Notes: generated by a model not told the origin, from the letters alone. Shown: positions 26,201 through 48,454, counted from the first letter of the stretch. The stretch is 64,000 nt of DNA from Actinokineospora alba (GCF_004362515.1 NZ_SNXU01000001.1:3534001-3598000), one strand, 5' to 3'. A program made the numbers and translations.

Positions 26201-26466
26201 ACGTCGGCGAGGATCACCTGCTGCTCGCGCTCGGGCAGCAGGACGGCGCGCAGCATGTCGTGCCGATCGACGACCCGCTGCCACGCGCGGGTGAACCGGT
26301 CCAGGTCGAGTTCGCCCTCGTACTCGTAGTACGCGTGGGTGGACACGTTGCCCAGCTCGAACTCACCGGTCCGGCCGACGAGGTAGGCGTGCTGCTGGTC
26401 GGTGACGGGGAACGGCTCGAACCGCGCGTTCGGCGCGGGCTCGACCGTCGGGAATGCCTCAAACAC
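23245..26466 (-). CDS. NRPS module Cy-A-PCP (heterocyclization)
   Basis: 1073 residues from GTG 26466 (GGAG upstream); the frame is open to 26667 but there overlaps the 97-aa gene. Residues about 17-450 are a cyclization domain: FPVTDQQHAYLVGR start and the DxxxxDxxS motif in FDGLTLDYLS at about 149. Residues 480-960 are an adenylation domain (LFTSGSTGTPKG, YRTGDRGR, NGKVDR); hand alignment gives selectivity residues about D-M-F-N-F-G-V-L, not a clean Cys, Ser or Thr code. The carrier serine is in LGGDSLLA at about 999. It condenses salicylate with Cys/Ser/Thr and closes a thiazoline or oxazoline ring. Confidence 0.93.
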   Translation of the reverse strand: MFEAFPTVEPAPNARFEPFPVTDQQHAYLVGRTGEFELGNVSTHAYYEYEGELDLDRFTRAWQRVVDRHDMLRAVLLPEREQQVILADVPPFAPEVVDLRGLGEDEVSARLTELRDRMSHEVRPADQYPLFGVVVSRLDDARARVHISFDGLTLDYLSWQLLVADLTRFYADPELRLDPLDLTFRDYVHTQRALKDTESYRRAEEYWRGRVEDLPESPRLPIGTDPATISHPRWTSRAGTLDPEPWRALKALAGQAGLTPTALVLAAFAEVLAVWSEEPRFTINVPRMNRLPLHPQANEILGEFASFSLLAVDHDGSAPFTQRAKAVQRQLWTDLANQQVSGVQVLRELSRVRGGIHRAAMPVVLTSTLGFDAGPAPLLGGQIERVFAISQTPQVYLDVQIEEAPSGAMTYNWDSVDEIFPTDLIADAFAAFGALLSRLATDPDSWSATDFALAASAPLSGADRPVPELLVQQLFLDKAEQRPDDLAVITSACSLTYREVRSRARQVAHWLCEHGACTETPVAVVLDKGWEQVVAAYGSLFAGSPYLPVDAALPPARIASLLEAAGVSLVLTRSGLYESLVDSVGARQVLCVDDAGDLPDTPLDAVQTPSDLAYVLFTSGSTGTPKGAMIEHAGMVNCLRDTIDTFGIGPGDRALAVTALHHDMSTFDVFGVLGAGGAIVIPDAVRSRDAEHWADLIAEHGVTVWNSVPAMMEMLLETGPVPSSLRLAFLGGDWIPLRLAAEVSSSLRLVSVGGPTETTLWNIWHPVEEFDESWRSVPYGAPIANTRYHILDPWRRARPVGVAGELYCAGPGVARGYLGDPERTSQSFVERNGERLYRTGDRGRLLPSGVIEFAGRGDTQVKIRGQRIELGEIDAALAAVPGVRDAVATAVPHTDRPGYRALAAHVVGESLDAEEIRRALSARLPAHMVPATVTVLDRFPLTRNGKVDRVALATAEATAAEPVEDGDVSPLEEVIAEVWADVLEVERVGVTDDFFALGGDSLLATRIVARLREALDTPGLGLLSVLSTVTVRQLAAAMAADQEQPGRIEQVAELYLEISRMPEEDVEAELMRR

Positions 26467-26752
26467 CTGCTGCTGCTCCGTTTTCCTGCGCGGCTGATTC
26501 TCGGGCGAGCCTGCTCCGGTTGTGCAGCCACAGTTCGAACGGGCTCCACCGGCGCAGCCGCGGGGCGCGTGGGGATTCGACCAGCAGGGCCGTGCCCTCG
26601 CGGTGGATGACCGCGAACCGGGACAGCACCAGTCCGGCGTCCTCGGGCAGCGGACCCGGGTCCTCACCCCGGCGGACCGGGTACAGCGTGTAGAGCGGGC
26701 GCCCGTCGACTGGCCGTTCCAGGGGCGTGTCCGTCAGTTCGGCGGTGTTCAT
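26459..26752 (-). CDS. 97-aa protein between mbtH and the Cy module
   Basis: Its ATG overlaps the mbtH stop (26749-26752, ATGA) and its stop overlaps the GTG of the NRPS by 8 nt, so the gene is embedded in a translationally coupled chain. That is the main evidence that it is real. The sequence has PLYTLYPVRRGEDPG, then LSRFAVIHREGTALLVESP followed by RWSPFELWLHNRSRL. The middle part faintly recalls the N-terminal winged-helix region of SagB-type thiazoline dehydrogenases, but no flavin-binding part follows. It may be a docking or adaptor protein, or a remnant. Function unknown. Confidence 0.6.
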   Translation of the reverse strand: MNTAELTDTPLERPVDGRPLYTLYPVRRGEDPGPLPEDAGLVLSRFAVIHREGTALLVESPRAPRLRRWSPFELWLHNRSRLARESAAQENGAAAGV

Positions 26753-26954
26753 TCGCCCATCGCCTCGATCAGGCTCTTGGGCCGCATGTCAGTCCAGTTC
26801 GCGCTGATGTGGTCCAGGCAGGCCTGGCGGGTGTCCGGGCCGAACGCGACCGTCCAGCCTGCGGGGACGTCGGCGAACTCGGGCCACAGCGAGTGCTGGC
26901 CCTCGTCGTTGACCAGCGCCAGGTACGTGCCGTCGGGGTTCTCGAACGGGTTGG

Positions 26955-26958
<4 letters not shown>
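26749..26958 (-). CDS. MbtH-like NRPS chaperone
   Basis: 69 residues with the family pattern NPFENPDGTYLALVNDEGQHSLWPEF, VPAGW and WTDMRPKSL. MbtH-like proteins bind adenylation domains and are needed for their solubility or activity. Its ATG overlaps the stop of the giant NRPS gene by 4 nt and its own stop overlaps the next start, so it is made in step with both synthetases. Confidence 0.95.
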
Positions 26959-40931
<13,973 letters not shown>

Positions 40932-40968
40932 GTGACGTCACGCCTCTCTGTTGACCCTCGACCGCAAG

Positions 40969-40987
40969 TTAGGTAAGTCTTACCTCA
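40969..40987 (-). promoter_or_regulatory. Iron box for the NRPS operon
   Basis: TTAGGTAAGTCTTACCTCA matches 15 of 19 positions of the IdeR/DmdR1 consensus and lies 38 bp upstream of the NRPS GTG. Confidence 0.85.
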
Positions 40988-41014
40988 GTCATCGTGAGAG
41001 CCTAGGTGATCGAA

Positions 41015-41033
41015 TTACGTTAGGCTAGCCTAA
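41015..41033 (+). promoter_or_regulatory. Iron box for the exporter gene
   Basis: TTACGTTAGGCTAGCCTAA matches 17 of 19 consensus positions, the best in the window, 42 bp upstream of the exporter ATG. With the box at 40969 it makes a bidirectional iron-controlled promoter region. Confidence 0.9.
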
Positions 41034-41074
41034 CTTCTGATAGCAGGATCACGTCCAAAGAGGGGTCACCACTG

Positions 41075-42397
41075 ATGCGCCTGGGGCAACTTGTCGTCGA
41101 TGTGACGCCAGCCAGGGTCAGCCGAGATTTCCGACTCCTTCTCATCTGTCGGACAGTCGTGCTGCTCGCCGCGGGGTTCATCGCGGTGGCCGCGCCGGTC
41201 CAGATCTACCGGCTCACCGAGTCGTCGCTCCAGGTCGGACTGGTCAGCCTGGCCCTCGGGATGACCAAGCTGTTCGGGTTCATCGCGGGCGGAGTCCTCG
41301 CCGACCGGATGGACCGACGCAAGCTCATCCTGATCAGCAGCGTCACCGTCGTGCTGGCGTTCAGCGCGTTCGCGGTCAACGCCGCGCTGGCGTCGTCCCA
41401 CGAGCTGCTCTTCATCTATCTCATCGTGATCGTCGGCGCGGGCGTGGAAGGAATCGGGGAGACCGCGCTGTCCGCGGTCACCCCGGCCCTGGTCGCGCCG
41501 GAGCACCTCGCCGCGGGCAGCGGCTTGATCGCGGTGACCTCGCAGCTCGGCTTCATCGTGGGCCCCGCGCTCGGCGGTGTCATCATCGCGGGCGCAGGCC
41601 TCCCCGGGACGTACGCGGCGGCGGCGGTGGCGATTCTGATCAGCACGGCCCTGCTCGCCACGCTGCCCTCGCTGCCGCCGGGGTCGGACGAGTCCAGTGC
41701 CGACGACAAGCGGGAAGGCGTCTTCGCGTCGATCTCCGAGGGATTCCGCTTCGTCCGGCACAACAAGCTCATCCGCGGTGTGTTGATCATCGACCTGTGC
41801 GCCACCGGTTTCGGCGTCCCGCAGACACTTTTCCCGCAGCTGGTCGCCGAGGTGTTCCACGGCGGGCCCGAGATGATCGGCTTGCTGGCCGCCGCCCCCG
41901 CGGTGGGCGCGCTGCTGGCCTCTGTGAGTTCGGGTTGGACCGGTCTGGTGCGCCGCAGCGGACGGGCGCTGATCGTCGCGGTCCTGCTGATGGGCGCGGC
42001 CTACATCGGCTTCGGGCTCAGCCCGCACCTCGTGCCCGCGATGGTGTTCCTGGCGATCATCGGCGGCGTCGACTCGGTATCGGAGATCCTGCGCCGAGCG
42101 CTGCTCATGCACCACACCCCGGACCACCTGCAGGGCCGGGTCAACAGCCTCTGGCTGGCCCAGGCGAGCTCGAGCTATTCCTTGGGCAGCACCACTTCCG
42201 GGTTCGCCGCGAGCCTGTTCGGACCGGCCTTGGCGATCATCGGGGCGGGCGCGCTGTGCATCAGCGGGGTGGCCGCGCTGGCGTCGACCTCGCCGGAACT
42301 GCGAGAGGCGACTCTGACCGTCGACGAAGACACAGTGGACCCAGCTGTGAGCGGGAGCACCGGGAAGGACCCTGGCGCAGAAGTTAGCTTAGGCTAA
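41075..42397 (+). CDS. EntS-like MFS siderophore exporter
   Basis: 440 residues, about twelve membrane helices; GAGGGG precedes the ATG. The N-terminus (SRDFRLLLICRTVVLLAAGFIAVAAPVQIYRLT) and the loop DRMDRRKLIL follow the EntS/enterobactin exporter group of the MFS. It starts the plus-strand arm of the divergent iron-regulated locus and probably exports the finished siderophore. Its last codons overlap the iron box of the next gene. Confidence 0.9.
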   Translation: MRLGQLVVDVTPARVSRDFRLLLICRTVVLLAAGFIAVAAPVQIYRLTESSLQVGLVSLALGMTKLFGFIAGGVLADRMDRRKLILISSVTVVLAFSAFAVNAALASSHELLFIYLIVIVGAGVEGIGETALSAVTPALVAPEHLAAGSGLIAVTSQLGFIVGPALGGVIIAGAGLPGTYAAAAVAILISTALLATLPSLPPGSDESSADDKREGVFASISEGFRFVRHNKLIRGVLIIDLCATGFGVPQTLFPQLVAEVFHGGPEMIGLLAAAPAVGALLASVSSGWTGLVRRSGRALIVAVLLMGAAYIGFGLSPHLVPAMVFLAIIGGVDSVSEILRRALLMHHTPDHLQGRVNSLWLAQASSSYSLGSTTSGFAASLFGPALAIIGAGALCISGVAALASTSPELREATLTVDEDTVDPAVSGSTGKDPGAEVSLG

Positions 42398-42402
42398 GCT
42401 CA
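42384..42402 (+). promoter_or_regulatory. Iron box for siderophore-binding protein and salicylate genes
   Basis: TTAGCTTAGGCTAAGCTCA matches 16 of 19 consensus positions. It overlaps the exporter's stop codon and lies 45 bp before the ATG at 42447, so the downstream three genes have their own iron-responsive promoter. Confidence 0.85.
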
Positions 42403-42446
42403 CCTTCGGTTTTCGCAGATGAATGATCGCGATCGGAAGGACACCG

Positions 42447-43478
42447 ATGAATTCCACCCGCCCCCGCCGAGCCGTCCGGCTCGCGGCCGCAGTGCTGGCA
42501 GCCGCGCTCGTCGGCACCCTGGCCGCCTGTGCCTCCGCCGATAGCAGCAAGCCTGCCGGACCGGCTTCGGAAGCAGCGACCGGGCCGTGGGAGTTCACCG
42601 ATGACCGCGGCACCAAGGTGTCGCTGCCTTCCAAGCCCAAGCGCATCGTGGCCCAGGTGCACGCCGCCGCGGCCCTGTGGGACTTCGGCGTCAAGCCGGT
42701 CGGCGTGTTCGGCCCGCAGCGCAAGCCCGACGGCACCCCGGACCCGCAGGTCGGCAGCGTCGACCTGAACACGGTCAAGTCCGTGGGCGCCGAGTTCGGC
42801 GAGTTCAACCTGGAGGAGTACACCAAGCTCCAGCCCGACCTGGTCGTCACGATCATGTACGGCCCGGCGCTCTGGTACGTCCCGGAGGAGGCCAAGCCCA
42901 AGATCGAGAAGCTGGCCCCGATCGTCGGCATCCGGCTCGACGGCAAGTCCGCGGCCGAGTCGATCAAGAAGTTCGGTGAGCTGGCCAAGTCGCTCGGCGC
43001 CGACATCGACGCCCCCGCCGTCAAGGAAGCCAAGGCGGACTTCGACAAGGCCTCCGCGGACGTCACCGCGGCCGCGAAGGGGAACGCGGGACTCAAGGTC
43101 GCCATGGTGATCGGCGAGCAGGGAGGCTACTGGGTCGCGGACCCGAAGTGGCACGGTGACGCCATCCTCTTCAAGGAACTCGGCGTCGACGTCGTCGCCC
43201 CCGGCAAGCCCGACGCGTCCTTCGGCTTCGAGAAGCTGAGTTGGGAACAGGCGGGCCTCTATCCGGCCGACCTCGTCCTCGAGGACGCGCGGACCCTGGG
43301 CATGACCCCGGCCGAGCTGGCGGCGAAGTTCCCCACCTGGAAGGAGATCGCCGCGGTCAAGGCGAACCAGGTCGGCAACTGGCGCGCGGAGACGGCGTCG
43401 AGCTACAAGGAATACGCCAAGGTGCTCAAGGAACTGGCCGAGAAGGTCAAGAGCGCGCGCGCCGACGTCGTTTCCTAG
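42447..43478 (+). CDS. Fe-siderophore-binding lipoprotein (ABC substrate-binding protein)
   Basis: 343 residues from ATG 42447, chosen for GGAAGGA at 6 nt; an ATG 24 nt upstream lacks one. Lipobox LAAC gives a membrane-anchored Cys. The mature part is a type III periplasmic-binding fold (WEFTDDRGTKVSLPSKPKRIV, LEEYTKLQPDLVV, a helical backbone, then GGYWVADP). It should deliver ferric siderophore to the importer encoded at 22172-18709. The salicylate ligase gene follows after 22 nt. Confidence 0.92.
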   Translation: MNSTRPRRAVRLAAAVLAAALVGTLAACASADSSKPAGPASEAATGPWEFTDDRGTKVSLPSKPKRIVAQVHAAAALWDFGVKPVGVFGPQRKPDGTPDPQVGSVDLNTVKSVGAEFGEFNLEEYTKLQPDLVVTIMYGPALWYVPEEAKPKIEKLAPIVGIRLDGKSAAESIKKFGELAKSLGADIDAPAVKEAKADFDKASADVTAAAKGNAGLKVAMVIGEQGGYWVADPKWHGDAILFKELGVDVVAPGKPDASFGFEKLSWEQAGLYPADLVLEDARTLGMTPAELAAKFPTWKEIAAVKANQVGNWRAETASSYKEYAKVLKELAEKVKSARADVVS

Positions 43479-43500
43479 TCGCGACCGGGGGATATCGACG

Positions 43501-45129
43501 ATGACCAGTGATCTCGGACCGGACCTGACCGAGTGGCCGGCGGACTTCGCCGAGCGCTACCGGCGGGACGGCTATTGGCGCGACCGCACGCTCGACGACC
43601 TGCTTCGGCAGTGGGCGGCGGACTACGCCGACCGCACCGCCGTGGTCGACGGCGACCGCCGCTGGACCTATGTCGAACTCGAGCGGAGGGTGGGCGGCCT
43701 GGCCGCCCGCCTGCACGGGCTCGGCATCGGCCGCGGCGACCGGGTCGTGGTGCAGCTGCCGAACAAGGCGGAGTTCGTGGTGCTGTGCTTCGCGCTGTTC
43801 CGGCTCGGCGCCCAGCCGGTGCTGGCACTGCCCGCCCATCGCGCCAACGAGATCACCTATCTGTGCCAGACCAGCGACGCGGTCGCGTACGTGGTGGCCG
43901 ACCGGCAAGCCGGATTCGACTACCGCGACCTCGCCCGCGAAGCCCTGCGCGCGGCACCCGCGCTCAAACACGTCCTGGTTGTGGGAGACCCGGCCGAGTT
44001 CGAGCCGCTGGAAACCGGTGCTGGGGAGGTGGGGGACCTCCCCAGCACCGGGCTTGCCTCCGAGGTCGCACTGTTCCTGCTTTCAGGCGGGACAACGGGA
44101 CTTCCGAAGCTGATTCCCCGTACGCACAACGACTACGCGTACAACCTCGAGGCCAGTGCGCGCGTGTGCGGCTTCGACGAGAACACCGTCTACCTGGCCG
44201 CTTTGCCGATCGCGCACAACTTCCCGTTCGGCTGCCCCGGCATGCTCGGCACGTTCTGCGTGGGTGGAACCGTTGTGCTGGCGCCGAGTCCGGCCCCGCC
44301 CGACACGTTCCCGCTCATCGAGCGTGAGCGGGTCACCGTCACCGCGCTGGTGCCGCCGCTGGCGCTGCTGTGGATGGAGGCGGTGAAGTGGGCGGGCCGT
44401 GACCTGTCCAGCCTCTCCGTGCTCCAGGTCGGTGGCGCCAAGTTCAAGCCCGAGGCCGCCGCCCGCGTCCGGTCCACTTTGGACTGCCAGTTGCAGCAGG
44501 TGTTCGGCATGGCCGAGGGACTGCTCTGCTACACCGGCCTCGACGACCCCGACGACGTCGTCGTGGGCACCCAGGGCCGCCCGATGTCGCCCGCCGACGA
44601 GATCCGTGTCGTCGACGTGGACGGCAACGAGGTCGCGCCCGGCGAACTCGGCGAGCTGCACACCCGCGGCCCCTACACGCTGCGCGGCTACTACCGAGCC
44701 GCCGCCTACAACGCCCGCGCGTTCACCGCCGACGGCTTCTACCGCACCGGAGACCTGGTCCGGGTCACCGAGACCGGGCACCTGGTCGTCGAGGGACGCG
44801 TGAAGGACATCATCAACCGCGGCGGGGAGAAGATCTCCGCCGAAGAGGTCGAGAACCACCTGCTCGCCCACCCGGCCGTCCGCGACGCCGCCCTCGTCGG
44901 CATGCCCGACGACGTGCTCGGCGAACGGACCTGCGTCTACGTGCTGCCGCGCGGCGACGCGCCGACCCTGCCCGACCTGGTCGCCTTCCTGCGCTCGCGG
45001 GGGCTGGCTGACTACAAGCTGCCCGACCGGCTCGAAGTCGTCGACGCGTTCCCGGGAACCGGGGTCGGCAAGGTCAGCAAGAAAGACCTGATGGCCGACA
45101 TCACGGCCAAGCTGGCGGCCGGCCGATGA
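43501..45129 (+). CDS. Salicylate-AMP ligase (aryl acid adenylating enzyme)
   Basis: 542 residues of the EntE/DhbE/MbtA family: SGGTTGLPKLIPRTH, HNFPFGCPG, VGGAKF, FGMAEGLLCYT, GFYRTGD, GRVKDIINRGGEK and the catalytic lysine in VGKVSKK. It activates the aryl acid as the adenylate and transfers it to the ArCP at 22244. Two pocket positions distinguish substrates in this family: DhbE Ser240 is Cys245 here and DhbE Val337 is Leu342 here, both the salicylate-type residues. A 15-bp palindrome inside the gene (44015-44051) encodes an extra loop before the P-loop. Its stop overlaps the next ATG by 4 nt. Confidence 0.94.
   Translation: MTSDLGPDLTEWPADFAERYRRDGYWRDRTLDDLLRQWAADYADRTAVVDGDRRWTYVELERRVGGLAARLHGLGIGRGDRVVVQLPNKAEFVVLCFALFRLGAQPVLALPAHRANEITYLCQTSDAVAYVVADRQAGFDYRDLAREALRAAPALKHVLVVGDPAEFEPLETGAGEVGDLPSTGLASEVALFLLSGGTTGLPKLIPRTHNDYAYNLEASARVCGFDENTVYLAALPIAHNFPFGCPGMLGTFCVGGTVVLAPSPAPPDTFPLIERERVTVTALVPPLALLWMEAVKWAGRDLSSLSVLQVGGAKFKPEAAARVRSTLDCQLQQVFGMAEGLLCYTGLDDPDDVVVGTQGRPMSPADEIRVVDVDGNEVAPGELGELHTRGPYTLRGYYRAAAYNARAFTADGFYRTGDLVRVTETGHLVVEGRVKDIINRGGEKISAEEVENHLLAHPAVRDAALVGMPDDVLGERTCVYVLPRGDAPTLPDLVAFLRSRGLADYKLPDRLEVVDAFPGTGVGKVSKKDLMADITAKLAAGR
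44015..44051. repeat. Perfect 15-bp inverted repeat inside the ligase gene
   Basis: 44015-44029 pairs exactly with 44037-44051 around a 7-nt loop, coding for TGAGEVGDLPSTG, between the N-terminal subdomain and the SGGTTG loop. Frame is kept. Confidence 0.8.
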
Positions 45130-46523
45130 CCGCCGGTATTCACCCCGAACCCTTGGGAGTCACGGTGTCAACCGAAGCCCTGCTGCTCGACGAGCAGTTC
45201 ACCGGCCGCCTGTCGTACCACGAGCTCGAGGTCGACGCGCCCGGCGACCCGCTGCTGGTGAGCACCCGGTTAGTCGAATCCGGCATCTCCGACACCCACG
45301 TCCTCTACGAGCGCCCCGGCGCCTGGGCGGTCGCCCTCGGCGCGCTGGCCGAGATCACCCTGACCCCGTCCGAGGCGGTCCTGGAACTGGTCGACGGCCC
45401 CCGCACCTCGCTGCGCTGGACGGATTCCCCGGTCGACCGGGTCGCCGAACTCCTTGAGCGGCTGGCGATCGACGGTTGGCGCGCCTACGGCTGGGCCGCC
45501 TTCGAACTGGCCTACGCGCACGCGGGCATGCCGGAGCTGATCCCCGACGGCGAGACCCTGCTGCACTTGGTCGTGCCGCACACCGAGGTCCGCATCGCCG
45601 ACGGGCGCGCCACCATCCGCAGCACCAACCCCGACCTCCTCGACACGATCCGCGCGCTGCTCGTCACCCCCGCGCCCGTGCGCGACTACGAGCCCAGCCC
45701 GGTCGCCGTCGAACACTCCAACGCCGACGCCTACCGCGCGTCGGTCGCCGCCGCGGTCGAGGACATCAGGGAACGCAGGCTGCAGAAGGTGATCCTGTCC
45801 CGCGTGGTGGAGGTCGACCACCCGGTGGACCTGGTCGGCACCTACGTCGTCGGCAGGCAGCGCAACACCCCGGCCCGCTCGTTCCTGATCAGCATGGGCG
45901 GCTTGCGGGCCACCGGTTTCAGCCCGGAGATCGTCGCGGAGGTGGACGAGACCGGCTGGGTCACCACCCAGCCGTTGGCGGGCACCCGCGAACTGTCCAT
46001 TTTGGACGCGGACAACACCGACCTGCGCGCGGACCTGTTGAGCGACACCAAGGAGATCTTCGAGCACGCCATCTCGGTCAAGGTGTCGTGGGAGGAACTC
46101 ACCGAGCTGTGCGAGCCGGGCAGCGTGGTGGTCGACGACTACATGGCGATCAAGGAGCGGGGGAGCGTGCAGCACCTGGCTTCGTCGGTGTCGGGGCAGC
46201 TGACGGCGGGCCGGAACCCTTGGCAGGCGTTTATCACCCTGTTCCCGGCGGTCACCGCGTCCGGTATCCCGAAGAAGGCGGCCTACCCGGTCATCCAGCG
46301 CCACGAGACCCACCCGCGCGGCCTCTACAGCGGAGCGGTGCTGACGGTCGACCAGTCCGGCGCGCTGGACGCGGCCCTGGTTCTGCGCACCATCTTCCAG
46401 CGTGATGGGAAGACCTGGCTGCGCGCGGGCGCGGGCATCGTCGAACAGTCCCGCCCCGAGCGCGAGCTGGAGGAGACCTGCGAAAAGCTCCGCAGCGTCG
46501 CCCTCCACGTGGTCCGCGCCTGA
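45126..46523 (+). CDS. Salicylate synthase (MbtI/Irp9-type)
   Basis: 465 residues, starting in an ATGA overlap with the ligase. A chorismate-binding enzyme with the salicylate-synthase signature: PARSFLISMGG, GFSPEIVAEV, TQPLAGTRE, KEIFEHAISVK, ERGSVQHLASSV, LFPAVTASGIPKKAA, RGLYSGAVL and WLRAGAGIVEQS. These align along their length with MbtI, which converts chorismate through isochorismate to salicylate and pyruvate. No isochorismatase or 2,3-dihydro-DHB dehydrogenase gene is in the window, in line with salicylate rather than dihydroxybenzoate as starter. Confidence 0.94.
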   Translation: MTAGIHPEPLGVTVSTEALLLDEQFTGRLSYHELEVDAPGDPLLVSTRLVESGISDTHVLYERPGAWAVALGALAEITLTPSEAVLELVDGPRTSLRWTDSPVDRVAELLERLAIDGWRAYGWAAFELAYAHAGMPELIPDGETLLHLVVPHTEVRIADGRATIRSTNPDLLDTIRALLVTPAPVRDYEPSPVAVEHSNADAYRASVAAAVEDIRERRLQKVILSRVVEVDHPVDLVGTYVVGRQRNTPARSFLISMGGLRATGFSPEIVAEVDETGWVTTQPLAGTRELSILDADNTDLRADLLSDTKEIFEHAISVKVSWEELTELCEPGSVVVDDYMAIKERGSVQHLASSVSGQLTAGRNPWQAFITLFPAVTASGIPKKAAYPVIQRHETHPRGLYSGAVLTVDQSGALDAALVLRTIFQRDGKTWLRAGAGIVEQSRPERELEETCEKLRSVALHVVRA

Positions 46524-46527
46524 CGAG

Positions 46528-46782
46528 TCAGGAAACCTTCCGATGCGTCAGATCGAGCGCACCGCCGCCTGAAGCGGTCACGAACACCGCGCCGCCTGCC
46601 CGGTCGATCTCGATCAGGCCGGCGCGAGTCAGCTCGTACAGCGCCACCAGCTCGTGTCCAGGCTGGAATCGCCCCTCACCGACAGTGGCGAATCCACCGG
46701 AGACGCCGATGTTCCCCCGCCACAAGACGGCGTTGTCGCGGACCGCGGCGAGCATCCGCAGGTGCATTGGTGTGAGGTTCAT
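46528..46782 (-). CDS. Hypothetical 84-aa protein
   Basis: Start ATG 46782 is chosen for GGAG at 5 nt; the frame is open to 47094 but that part overlaps the amidohydrolase. The product (MHLRMLAAVRDNAVLWRGN, then HELVALYELTRAGLIEIDRAGGAVFVTASG) looks like a small winged-helix-like domain. It converges on the salicylate synthase gene with only 4 bp between them and is divergent from the amidohydrolase. Function unknown. Confidence 0.6.
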   Translation of the reverse strand: MNLTPMHLRMLAAVRDNAVLWRGNIGVSGGFATVGEGRFQPGHELVALYELTRAGLIEIDRAGGAVFVTASGGGALDLTHRKVS

Positions 46783-46903
46783 GAGGACTCCGGGCGACTG
46801 TGTGAGCTGGACCACATGACTGTGGGCCATTCGGGTGGCTCGCCGCGTCCGCATAACCACGGATGCGGGTACGTACTTCGCTGCCGATGGGAGAGTTGAA
46901 CCC

Positions 46904-48454
46904 GTGATCCTCGACGTCAAGCTCGTGCGTGGCCGAATCCTCACCATGGACCCCGACCACCCCGCCGCGCACACAGTCGGGGTGTGGCGGGGGCGGATCG
47001 TCGGGCTCGATGACGACGTCGCGGGCCTGCCCGCCAGGCGGACGGTCGACCTCGACGGTGCCACCGTCCTCCCCGGTTTCGTCGACGCCCACACTCACCT
47101 CACCTGGGCCGGACGGGCGCGGCGGACCATCGACGTGTCCGGGTGCCGCACGGCCGGGCAGGTGCTCGACGCGCTGCGGGGCGCGGCGGGGGAGGGGTGG
47201 ATCGAGGGGTCCGGCTACGACCGGCGCGCGTTGGACCGGCCGGTGACCGCGGCCGACCTCGACACGGTCAGCGCCGACCGGAACATCTACGTGCAGGACG
47301 TCTCCGGACACGCGTGCGTGGTCAACTCAGCGGTGCTCACGCAGCTGCCGGGCATCGTCAGCGACGGGTGGCTCACCGAGACCGACCAGTCCGCGGCCCG
47401 GGCCCTGCGGCTGCCGTACTCCCTCGACGAGATCTGCGAAGACCTGCGCCACAGCGCTCGGCAAGTGCTGTCGGAGGGCATCACGACCTGCGCGGAGGCC
47501 GGTGTCGGCGCCGGGCTCCTCGCGAGCAGCCCGGTCGAGGTCGCCGCGTATCAGCGGGCGGACCTGCCCATCCGCGTGCAGCTCATGGTGTCGGCCGACG
47601 TGCTGCGTCCGGTCGGCGCGCACGTGGACGACGGGATCACCCGGTCGATCGACCTGGGGCTGCGCAGCGGATTCGGCGGCGACCGGCTGTCCATCGGCGC
47701 GCTCAAGGTGTGGACCGACGGCGGCATGATGGCGCGTACCGCCGCCCTGACCGAGCCGTACGTGGGCACCGACAACACCGGTGTCCTCCTCGACGAGCGC
47801 GCCGCCATCCTCGACGGGCACGCGGCGGGCTGGCAGCTCGCCGTGCACGCCATCGGCGACCGGGCCGTCGACTTCGCGCTCGACACCATCGCCGAGGCCC
47901 AGTCCCGCGCCCCGCGGCCGGACGCGCGCCACCGGATCGAGCACTGTGGACTCGTGCGGCCTGACCAACTGACACGGATCGCCGAACTCGGCCTCATCCC
48001 GGTGCTGCAGCCGACCTTCCTCTGGGCCTACGGCGACGACTACTCCGCGATCATGGGCCCGCAACGCGCGCCTTGGATGTACCGGGGACGGTCCTTCCTC
48101 GACCACGGCATCACGATCGCGGGCAGCTCCGACCGCCCCGTCGCCGACGGCGCACCGCTGCGCGCCATCGAGTTCATGGTCGAGCGCAAGTCCGTCAACG
48201 GCGGACACATCGGCGCGGGCGAGGAGATCACCGTGGACGAGGCCATCGCCGCGTACACCCTCGGCGGCGCCTACGCGTGCGGGCTGGAAGCGGAGCTGGG
48301 CAGCATCACCCCGGGCAAGCTCGCCGACTTGACGGTGCTGGCCGACGACCCCCGCACCGCCGCCCACATTTCGGCCGTGGAGGTGCTGGCCACGGTCGTG
48401 GGCGGTGACTTCGCCTTCGGCCGGTGGGCGGAGACACCGGGGGCGGCCTGCTGA
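46904..48454 (+). CDS. Amidohydrolase family protein (YtcJ-like)
   Basis: 516 residues from GTG 46904 (GGGAGAG upstream). Metal-binding and active-site motifs of the amidohydrolase superfamily are present: VDAHTHLTW, KVWTDGGMMARTAAL, AVHAIGDRAVD, RIEHCGLV and GSSDRPV. Its length and layout fit the YtcJ-like metal-dependent hydrolases, whose substrates are mostly unknown. No signal peptide. Not obviously tied to siderophore production. Confidence 0.88.
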   Translation: MILDVKLVRGRILTMDPDHPAAHTVGVWRGRIVGLDDDVAGLPARRTVDLDGATVLPGFVDAHTHLTWAGRARRTIDVSGCRTAGQVLDALRGAAGEGWIEGSGYDRRALDRPVTAADLDTVSADRNIYVQDVSGHACVVNSAVLTQLPGIVSDGWLTETDQSAARALRLPYSLDEICEDLRHSARQVLSEGITTCAEAGVGAGLLASSPVEVAAYQRADLPIRVQLMVSADVLRPVGAHVDDGITRSIDLGLRSGFGGDRLSIGALKVWTDGGMMARTAALTEPYVGTDNTGVLLDERAAILDGHAAGWQLAVHAIGDRAVDFALDTIAEAQSRAPRPDARHRIEHCGLVRPDQLTRIAELGLIPVLQPTFLWAYGDDYSAIMGPQRAPWMYRGRSFLDHGITIAGSSDRPVADGAPLRAIEFMVERKSVNGGHIGAGEEITVDEAIAAYTLGGAYACGLEAELGSITPGKLADLTVLADDPRTAAHISAVEVLATVVGGDFAFGRWAETPGAAC

